This document shows positions 55,832-64,000 of a stretch of 64,000 nt of DNA, one piece after another; position 1 is the first letter of the stretch, and each line of letters opens with the position of its first letter. The translations under genes and the position numbers were made by a program. Source of the DNA: Mesodorylaimus sp. YZB2_4 (taxonomy: Eukaryota; Nematoda; Enoplea; Dorylaimida; Dorylaimidae); the NCBI GenBank assembly GCA_030248295.1, contig JASANH010001085.1, positions 248,001 to 312,000 of the forward strand, in the 5' to 3' direction. The notes under the pieces were generated by a model. That model was not told the origin of the DNA. It did not search any database and saw only the letters and a list, made by a program, of their open reading frames with translations.

Positions 55832-56001
55832 CGCGCTCGCTAATAGCTTGTGGAGCTAATACTAGGTAGCATACTCCACATATAGACCGTTATAAATACA
55901 TCTTTTTATTACTAGACCCCTGTCACACTTTTATGCTCTTAAGGGCGCCGCAGCGTGGTAGTAAGCAGTAATCGATTCCTCGATGCAAGACTGAGGTCGA
56001 G

Positions 56002-57476
56002 TCAGCTCCCGCTTGGATGATGGGCGCCCTCCAACGCTGCTGCTTCTGGTTCGGTTTCGTTCAGCAAGAAAATTTCGGCGTTGCGTTTGCCTATGTAGCT
56101 GGCTTTCATAAGAACTCTTTTTTTCTTGCTCGCAACATCGGCGCTGTTCAACTGTGCAATCTTCTGAGTGCTTCCCATGTAATGGATTCCCGTGGTATAA
56201 TCCGGCATTAGGGCGGCTGGCATGATCACTGGAAAATGTTATTGCAAATTGAATTGCTGGAAAGCCAGTGGAGCTGATCAACTGATAATCATTTTTCGCG
56301 CTATGTGCATCTATTTCTCCCGCAATCTTTGCACGCCATGCTAGTTTACCTCATCCCAGAATGCAGCCTCTGCCATTCTGTCATCCCTTTTACTTTCCCG
56401 ACGACGGTCCAGCCAGTTATTCAGCTCTGATCGTAGGCGAGTGAGGATGCCTGGAATAAAATTATAGAATGAGGGGGACACACAATTGTCAAACTGAAGG
56501 AAAACGTATCTTTTACCACTACATCCCTTTACTTTGCCCTAGTAAGGCTGTTCCTCAAAGCGAAGAGAACATGAACAAAAAATTTTTGTTCACCTCCTTT
56601 CCTAGGCTGATTCGGGCATCCAGAAACTTCGCATAAAATTGCAGATGCTTCTCCCTGCTCCACTCGTTGGCAGTAGGAGCGCTCTCCTCCACCCTCATGT
56701 GATCTTGTATTCCCATCTGAATTTGTCTGATGCATGCGATACGGTTTAGCAAAACCATGTGATTGATGTCGGCTGCTTGTACTTGGTCCATCTTCATCAC
56801 TGCTTTCATTGTAGTGTTGAGACCATCGATCTTTTAATGGTGCATCTCTGCATCAAGCTTGAACTGAGGTACGTCTATGCGTTGATTTCTGAGACTTTGA
56901 CTTGGTTGACGAGTCGCTCACTCTCTTCTGGTTCGCATTGTGCAGCAGATATTTGCTTTCCACCTGGCTAGTCTCGTTTTTTCGCGATCCACTTTACAGC
57001 ATGGGTCTTCTGTCTGAGCAGCTTGAAGCATGCACTTGAACTGGAACTTGAAATGTGCCAGATGGCTGATTGAGAGTCTGTATGCTTGCTTCATTGTCGT
57101 CAGTAGGTCCACTTTGCAGTCGAGACCTGCGTACTTCTGTTTCTGAATGACAATATTGTGCTGATCGCTTCTGTGGCTTTGGCTTCGTTGAAGACCCGGC
57201 TGTTGTTCCATCATCAGCTGCATCTTGGAATATAAAATCTTTCTCCAGATCATTGCAGATTTTTTCATCAAATAACAATGTAGGCCTAGCTATTCGTTGC
57301 TTAGCGCCCTGACAGATAAGCAAGCCAGGTCTTGGTTCTGGAAGTATGTTTAAAATGTCGTTTTCATTCACTATCACTGGACTTTCACATTCGCTCCTCA
57401 AGAACTGATTAGTCTTTGATGTTTTTTGAAGTGTGCGGATCTGTGCTTGCTGCTGATCATCGTCCACCTTCAGCAC
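56002..57476 (-). CDS. Uncharacterised frames inside the TTAA element (second ORF or 3' exons)
   Basis: Several minus-strand frames carry protein-like sequence: 56994-57476, charged and Gln-rich with ILPEPRPGLLICQGAKQRIA; 56555-56809, with NHMVLLNRIACIRQIQ and WSREKHLQFYAKFLDAR; and around 56002-56229, with ADVASKKKRVLMKASYIGKR. Borders of the form ag| or |gt are near their ends, so they may be exons of one gene. I do not recognise the family. They could be a regulatory or accessory protein of the transposon. Confidence 0.35.
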
Positions 57477-57632
57477 TTCAGCGGCTGTCCATGAATTATT
57501 TATCCGGATTGCACAGTAATTGCCAGATTCCAGTGCTAATGTGCCATCAATTGCATGGATTTCTTCTAAATCAGGTATAACGCCTTCTTCAAATGCAATC
57601 TGGTTTTCAGCTTCTTGCTCTTCTAGACATTC

Positions 57633-60600
57633 TTAAAAAACTGTAGCTTCTTCCTCATCGTCTAGATTGATTTCTTCTAAGTGACGATGTGATGAATTTT
57701 TATCTGGCTTGACTGGTGCACCTATTTTGCCAAGTTTCACGTAAGCAGACAGCTGACTGAAGTACCGAGTAATTTCTGCCACACGAAGCCATTCTTTTGG
57801 AGAAAAAATTCTTGACCCATCATCATTTCGTTCTTTTCTCATATCTCTTTCGACGTTTGAAGGAACTACTGTGCGCGTAACCTTGGTTTGCCCTTCCCAA
57901 AACAGATTCTCCAAATACTGTTTCTGTTTCGCATTCGGATATCTAGGCTGCCGTCTTCGAGCTAGAGCAAATCCTTCTTCACACGAATCAGAATTTTCAT
58001 CGATTGGTAGATCTTACAATACTGGGACATCGGTAGCTGTGTTTCCTCATTGCTGCGATGACCATCCAGAATTTCGAGCCAAAGAGTCTTGATGCTGTCG
58101 TCGGTATTCTTTTTTATTGGAAGTCTTGAATGATCAGCATCAGAAATATGTTCTTGCCACCGTTCAGTAGATCGAAATCGCTGGTGACAGAATGGATACT
58201 CGCAGTATAACCACACTGTGTCTTCCTCATTGTCCGCAATTAGCTTTGGCTTCACGGCTGTAGAGACTGGTGGATGCTCTGGAAAATCTTCTTCAATTTC
58301 AACCATGCGCTGTGATTCGTGAAGTCGGGGCATGTTTGCCAAATTCTTGCTCCATCTGCTTCATACCTAATGGAGTGGATACTGGTAATATTTGGTCCTT
58401 TTGGTGGCTTTTATTTGTCCATTTTCACCTTAGGACAAGTGACTACGGCAGATTTCACACTCGGCAGAAGGCCAGCGTCGCATGCTATCTTCATTTCAGA
58501 TGCTTTAGTAATGTTATTGCCCGCGTTGACGTAGGATTGCAGCTGTGACTTGATCATTGCGATATCTCGATCAGCCTGATCCTTTCCTAAAAGAACGCAA
58601 AAGCCTAAATGTCGTTTTCTCGATTTTTGCATCAGCCTTCTCTAGGCAGATGTGTTTATTACATACAGCAAAAGCTCAACTCGCAGTGGCACCATTCAAG
58701 TGATCAAAATGATGAGCGAGAGGTCACTTATCTCTTTGTGGCTCGTTATTGTGCGTCTCAAGGATTTGAATGCCAACCTCGCGCCCAATGTGATAACGTT
58801 CCCTGATCAGCTTCCAGTTTCGGAAGTGTCCCTGCAAGGATAAAGCATGTACTACGTGTTTGTAGTCAGCAAACTGCAATAATCTCTTACAGCATTGTCG
58901 CTTCTATCATAAATGAACTCCAATAATGGGAAATCTTTCCTTATTTGTCCCAAAATGTAGCGATACAAGCTGGCTGATGCAGCCGCGTCTTGATCGCATT
59001 TGGAAACGAATACAACGTATGTAGCTTTTACAAATTCGTCGTTCACTTTTGTCAGCACGCTAAACACAATCCAGGATGTGCCAACTTTGCCAAAAAACTG
59101 GCTTTGCTTTTCTCGGTAGTATGCTGGCAGCCATTTCATTGCGTAATCAAATATGACAAAGGCAGTGCGTTGATCCAGAGCCGCGATGATTGAGCGTTTG
59201 ATTTGGTCCTGGTGAACACCTCGAATAATGTGGCTCTTCTGCCACATAATGTCATCACGGGCCTTTTTGTAGTCTTCCAATAATTCCATTTGCTCGTCGG
59301 AGCTGATGCCGGCAGCTTCAAGCTCTTCCCTGATGGCTTCAATTACAGAATGCAACAACTCACAGTCCTCGCATTGTTCGCTGTGTTGATGATCATCACA
59401 TGGATGATGCAATTCAGGGTTCTTTGGATCAGATAATGCAAAACGCCGACAATGACGCGTGCAGCTTGATGTTTCAGTTACTACGTTGCAAAAGAACTGG
59501 CCAAGTAGATAAGTTCGAGACGCATGTAATGCTTTCTTCAATTGGTTGGCCCTTTGCTTGAAAATGCACGACTTTTCTTCCAAGGTTACGATGATTTTTT
59601 GTAATAACTTCTAAGCAATTGCAGCATCGACCTAAAAGACAAGAGCAGTAATGCTATGTGTACTTATTAGTGGCAGAAATTTTGCCACCTTTTTTGCTTT
59701 TACTGCGCTACATGCTTTCTCTCTTGTTGGCAGGAACATACGAGATCTCAAAAGGCTGTGACCCAGGGCGGGATGTGAGGGTATAAAAAATGTGAAGTTA
59801 CCAAATAATATTTTTCAGCTTGCCTGAAGTCTACCTACATTGCATACGGTAGTTCTATGTCACAAAACTTACAGCAACGTTGTCTAATCCAGACATTGCC
59901 TTCCTTTCAGAAAACTTTACTTTCGTGAATAACTTGTAGAGCGTCCTTTCATGGAGCGGCCGATATGGCGGTGGCGAGTCCTTACAATCTTGTAAATACA
60001 GGCGAATCAGGTTGCTGCGGCTGTTTTGCAAAACCACTTTGCCGAAAGTCGTTTCTTCTCCAGATGAACATTGCATCTTTAGAGTTGACCAGCTCATTAT
60101 CTAAAGAGGATAAGCAAGGACTAAATTATTACGTCAAGCTTCAGAAAAAATCAATCCTCAAAATATCTCTCGAAATTACCTGGACAAACCCTCGATTGAA
60201 GAGCCAGGAGAAGAAATGTACCACCTGGGGCATACTGAGTTTGTGACGAACTATTGCAGATCTTGTAACAGGTCTGCCAGCTCCTGCAGTTGCGCGGTGT
60301 TCTCGGGCTCTACGAAGTAGCCGATCCGTTATAACAGGTGACAGGTCTTTCAGCTGGGAAAAAGTGAAGTCGTCGCAGATTTGAGAAAGAAGGAGGATTT
60401 TGCCATCTAAAAATACTCCAGCTCATCAAGGGTAAATGGTATACACACATCCAGTGAGAGTGTTCAATGAGTATGGCTGGCATTATGACACAAACTGCTG
60501 TTACACTTACTTATGCTTGGGCTCGCTTCAATCGCATCGATAACTTGCTTCACGACTGCATTGTTGGACCTGGCATACGTAATTTCCTGCTTGACTATGG

Positions 60601-61622
60601 CTTGGCTGACTCTTGTAAATAACTCGAGCCCTTGGCCAGGAGCTAATGCGTTGCAGACTAATAAACAAGCCTATCTGGCAGCATTTGTGACCACTCTAAC
60701 AGTTTTCTCAGATGCCTGATCTAGTGGTACATTCTGAAAAAAAATTCAGCTGGTACAACGCTAATAGATATACAGTAGGTATTCTAATGTATTGCACACG
60801 CAAATGGGAAACAGATGGCTCAGAAGAGCATGCTTACCAGCTGAAATGAAATGTGTTCGCACTGCTGTCCAGTTACAGAAGACAGCTCCTGCATGGAAGA
60901 GTTGATGGTTGACAAGCGTAGGCTTGCTTGAGACAAGCAATAAGGCGATCATGTCGACTGCGGGGATGTCGGTTGACTTGCTGGGCTTCCTAGACCAACA
61001 ATACTGTATAATCATGAATTTTCTCTTGCGCTCTTGCTTTTGCGACTCTGGTGTCTGGTGTAGATGGAGGAAATCTGGGCTCAAGGGGCTGCGGTCGCGT
61101 TGGGTATGGCGGTGGAGGTGGCGGCGCTAAAGTAGTTGTCCAAACTAATCTCTCGTTATCGTAATGAGCTTGATTAGCTCCAGGAGTCATAATGAAAGTG
61201 TCGCGGCCTGGGTAACAATGTCGACAAATCAGTGTCCCTATCGATGCATGTTGCTGATGTCCTCCCACTGGTCTCGCAACCTGTTAGCCAATAGGATAAG
61301 TAACGACGCGATCTGCTCTGGCTGAGTGATTTCCATGTTTCCATTTGCAAATGGTACCTCGAGTAATATTTGCAGATAAATTTATATTACCGAGCCCCAG
61401 TTGATACCTGTGCTCTGGACACAGCTGAGTACCGTGGTAAACTGGAACATCTGTATGGTCACAAGTCAACTTGTTCAATATCAGGTCTCGTTCTGCGAAG
61501 CCCTCCGGCAGCCCAAGTTTGATTCTCGTATCGTTATCGCTAAACGCGTCCGTCAAGTCACGAAGATAGGATGTCTCTTTTGACAGCCTTGTAACCCCGC
61601 AATTGCGTCTCGACCCGAACAA
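57633..61622 (-). CDS. DDE-type transposase-like gene of the TTAA element, multi-exon
   Basis: Exons follow one another on the minus strand. The N-terminal part (61622-61284, then from 61268) has a Cys/His pattern: LCPEHRYQLGL, CKWKHG and LICRHC. The core (59583-58891) has LSDPKNPELHHPCDDHQHSE, FVIFDYAMKWLPAYYREKQS with FFGKVGTSW, and LEFIYDRSDNA, which ends at a donor (gtaaga). It continues after a 59-nt intron with GHFRNWK..NNEPQR (58831-58732). Next comes GKDQADRDIAMIK and NITKASEMK (58586 down), then a C2H2-like finger CEYPFCHQRF..HISDADH (around 58200), and a C-terminal block with KQKQYLENLFWEGQTK, SPKEWLRVAEITRYFSQLSA (57914-57633). I recall this architecture from large, repeated genes in cnidarians and other animals. 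The Asp in FDYAMKW and in RSDNA fit DDE spacing. One splice donor appears mutated, so the copy may be dead. Confidence 0.7.
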
Positions 61623-62349
61623 TATGCATTCTTGGACGTTTTGATAAGTTGGCTTTGGTTTTTCCTCTGCTGAAGTGGAAGGGCCTTCTGATGCATTATC
61701 TTGTCGCTCTGGTTCTCGGCTCTCAGCGGTTGCAGATGAGCTTCTTGTTTGTGGTCCTACAGTAAACGCGAAGTCATTATTATTGCTGTAAACATAGAAT
61801 GTACAACTTACATGACTCTGACTGCTGCATGCAATGAAGCAGTAACCAGACTATCTTTGCGAACAAAAGCTATTGTACTCCCTACCATTTAGCTTTATGT
61901 ACATCAGGAAATGCAACACGAGGTTGCGTAGGAACCTTTCGCTTCGACGCTGTGCATTTCCCCAGCCATCATGAGCAAAGAAACACCGCAAATCAAATTT
62001 AAAGAAAAATAAAAAAAAGATTACTCACCTGGATTACGTCGCCTGCTAATATCACTAACACCAATAACCAGTAATAGGAACTAATTCTTGAATGTTGAAA
62101 TCTCAAAGACCAGGAACGACGACGAACGACGACGACACAATACTGAATTTCGCAATGCCATTGTAATCTATCAGTCAGGAGTTTTGCGCTTATAATGACT
62201 TCAAGCTTGAGAGCATTAGCTGTTGGGCGCTGGGAGGAGCAGACCAGAGCAATCAATAACTTTGAGACAATAATACCAGAAACAATGCCTTTGATAACCA
62301 TGATTCCGTGTCAGGCAACCATATTCACCGCCCGCCATATTCACCCGCC

Positions 62350-62475
62350 GCACTTACAGGGGAGGGTTCGACTCCCGCCTCGGTACAAAGTGATTGTCAA
62401 TTATGTGTTCCTTAGCCCTCGAGTGCGCCTTATGGTGCTTGGCTATGGATAAAGTATGACAAAGTATGACATGAC
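62350..62475 (+). mobile_element. SINE family I (5'-truncated) inside the TTAA element
   Basis: The B-box GGGTTCGACTCCC (62364-62376) is followed by the family body GATTGTCAATTATGTGTTCC and tail GTGCTTGGCTATGGATAAAG, then AAAGTATGACATGACATG. Confidence 0.75.
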
Positions 62476-62764
62476 ATGGCCTTCTCTCTACTTGCCAGAC
62501 TCACAAAATCGAGCTATAGCAGACAGCGAAAAGTTTTGCTAGTACTGTACAGAAAATATAAGCCTTTCTGCAAATCAGAACTTATCATTCGCGTGAGTTT
62601 TGATCTGGCTTGAGGAGTCCGCCGCCATATCTTATGCGCAATCTAACTTCTTATAGCCAAGCTCGGTTCTTTAGAGCGCGTACAAATAAAATCCCTTCGC
62701 TTAGGATGTTGAACTCATCATTACGATCTATTTTTATTTGTAAGTTTACTTTTCATTCGCACCA

Positions 62765-63308
62765 CTTTACACGCTTTGGGGGTGCGCCAAAATTCTGGAT
62801 TTTTAGAAAAATGGGGTCACTTTTGGGAGCCATAACTCACTACAGAGTTCGATGTCAAGGCTGAAAATTTTATCACAGGTACAGGACATGATGAACTACC
62901 TAGGGTTGAAGTTTCATTCAAATATCTGGAGTGACACAGGAATGCCGCGATACCAAACTTGGCCATTTTTTGAATTTGTTCGATTTCCCGCCAAAATTTA
63001 AAATTTTGCAAATTCCTAATTTTAAAAAAGTGTTTGTAGCTGATTCTCTGCTCGATCTTTAAAAGAAAAGAAAGTCAAGTTATCTGTAGTAGTTATTGAG
63101 AAACCATCGTTTATGCTAAGGCCACTGATTTTTTGGCCAAGAATTTAGTCACGTTTTTGAAATTGCGTCAAGCCCAACAGATGCAACGTGGAGCGGTCAT
63201 ACTGCGGCCACGGACTTCTGTTGGGTAGGGCATCAAATGCCCCAAGTTTCATCCGCATCCGTGAGAAGTCATATGCCGCGATCATGACAGTTTTAACGGC
63301 AGGGGTTC
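62765..63308 (-). repeat. Right long terminal inverted repeat of the TTAA element
   Basis: The inverted partner of 55287-55831, with few differences. It ends in GGGGTTC next to TTAA (63309-63312). Confidence 0.9.
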
Positions 63309-63658
63309 TTAAACCCTGAGCTGCTGAGCTGGTTCTATTACCATGGCCATTAAAGTCAATTTTTATTTCTCGAGGGCTTAACGTTAAGACAAGTATTTGA
63401 GCACACTACTTCTGTAAGCGCACCAAAGCGCTCAGAAAGATAAAAATGCTATAAATTACAAACTGGCGCCGATGGACCAGCTTTGATTTTAATATGTATT
63501 CCGAAAACCGCTTTTACAAAATGACGTGATACAATGTAATCGTTTTCAGGAGAAGGATCTACAGTGAAGCAATTTTGCTGTAGTGGAGTCGGGATGACAC
63601 GTTTGTTGATTGGTAAAAAGAGTAATCTCGAATTCATAGCGTTTTAGGCAGGAGGTCA

Positions 63659-63860
63659 TCATTCCAAATTTGTTTCGCCACCATCACCCACATCTGGTGA
63701 GATTCTGATCTCGGCGTGCACTTCCTCAAATGACTTGCCAATAACGCTTCCAATGTCGCACACAAAGCGAAGCGATAGCGAATTGTTTATCGGAGGTCTT
63801 GTGAATGATATTCCTATCGTAATAATAACGTATCGCGCGAGACAATTTGTCGAAAGTCAT
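63659..63860 (-). pseudogene. ETS DNA-binding domain, C-terminal exon (GABPA-like), frameshifted
   Basis: On the minus strand, after acceptor ccttttcttgcag, the exon reads MTFDKLSRAIRYYYDRNIIH and KTSDKQFA, the recognition helix and wing of an ETS domain (KLSRALRYYYDK..I). A few bases later another frame continues with RFVCDIGSVIGKSFEEVHAE to TGA at 63659-63661. In GABPA-type ETS proteins YKFVCDLKTLIGYS follows the wing, so the two pieces belong together. A four-base excess near 63770 (a CGCTT microduplication) explains the shift. The rest of the gene would lie to the right of the window. It is either a pseudogene, an assembly error, or a gene with an altered end. Confidence 0.7.
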
Positions 63861-64000
63861 CTGCAAGAAAAGGAAAAACTCATTCGACCGCTGCTGCAAT
63901 GCACCGCATCGTTTTATCTTGAAATAAAAAAATAGTCAAGAGTCGACATTTCGACAGTTTTCCTGGTAGGTGCGCGACAGAAGGCCTAAAATTCAATCAG

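Larger units (their letters stand above)
55287..63308 (-). mobile_element. Eight-kb TTAA-flanked DNA transposon with 545-bp inverted repeats
   Basis: The left 55287-55831 and right 62765-63308 are inverted copies over about 545 bp, beginning GAACCCCTGCCGTTAAAAC. Both are bordered by TTAA (55283-55286 and 63309-63312), the duplication of Kolobok and piggyBac elements. Between them lies a multi-exon minus-strand gene with DDE-like motifs, a group of unassigned minus-strand frames at 56.0-57.5 kb, and a SINE. The repeats read alike and differ at few positions, so insertion is fairly recent. I infer that the gene supplies the transposase. Confidence 0.85.

Noticed and set aside
55445-55869. Protein-like frame repeated at 62817-63011
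   Set aside because: It lies in the inverted repeats of the TTAA element; conservation of the two copies comes from the repeat, and no gene context exists.
1-64000. Bacterial origin or contamination, operons, CRISPR arrays
   Set aside because: Introns, metazoan genes, SINEs and LINEs occur throughout; no array of regular repeats with unique spacers is present, and GH45 and thaumatin genes sit among normal animal DNA.

Overview
The window is animal nuclear DNA. The genes carry short spliceosomal introns (55-64 nt where both ends can be read). Two metazoan-specific genes are present: a Numb adaptor and an IRF2BP-type zinc-finger/RING protein. AATAAA signals follow several genes, and most of the remaining DNA is transposon debris. 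Single-exon GPCRs, a nematode/arthropod-type CHK kinase-like gene, a small thaumatin-like protein, a GH45 cellulase and a PAN-GH18 chitinase suggest a small ecdysozoan such as a tardigrade, springtail or nematode relative. A tardigrade is my best guess, but the sequence alone does not prove it.

Layout. 0-6.7 kb: 3' two thirds of numb (+), its introns loaded with nested hAT-like elements. 7.7-13.7 kb: intergenic, with a hAT-like element, a foldback element and an AT microsatellite. 13.8-14.8 kb: GPCR (-). 16.7-21.6 kb: mariner-type MITE, a GATA-rich stretch, and the two-exon IRF2BP homologue (-) with two kinds of tRNA-derived SINE in its intron. 23-27.5 kb: LINE remnants, a MULE with a frameshifted FLYWCH/DDE transposase, and a SINE. 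27.5-29 kb: TTAA-flanked, internally deleted Kolobok-like element. 29.7-30.7 kb: GPCR (+), paralogue of the first. 32.0-32.4 kb: thaumatin-like gene (+). 33.0-34.4 kb: GPCR pseudogene (-) split by a MITE. 35.7-36.6 kb: lysine-rich uncharacterised gene (-). 39.3-41 kb: hAT MITE placed on the stop codon of a third GPCR (-). 41.7-43.1 kb: thaumatin relic and a GH45 cellulase with one in-frame stop. 45.0-47.8 kb: mariner relic and a CHK kinase-like gene (-). 49.1-50.6 kb: PAN-GH18 chitinase with one frameshift. 51-52.6 kb: dispersed repeat joined to a LINE relic. 52.9-55.0 kb: another hAT-like element. 55.3-63.3 kb: an 8-kb TTAA-flanked transposon with about 545-bp inverted repeats and a large multi-exon DDE-like gene. 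63.66-63.86 kb: C-terminal half of an ETS domain (GABPA-like), frameshifted.

Two themes stand out. First, at least four elements with 8-bp target duplications (perfect in three) carry, just inside their ends, arrays of a different 5-6 bp unit in each family (GTACGG, CCGATC, ACCCG, TGACC). Second, several secreted or receptor genes (GH45, GH18, a GPCR, a thaumatin copy) look nearly intact but are broken by one or a few lesions, which fits rapid birth and death of environment-facing genes. All annotation is by eye. Exon junctions are inferred from reading frame and GT-AG context, and family names come from remembered motifs, not searches.
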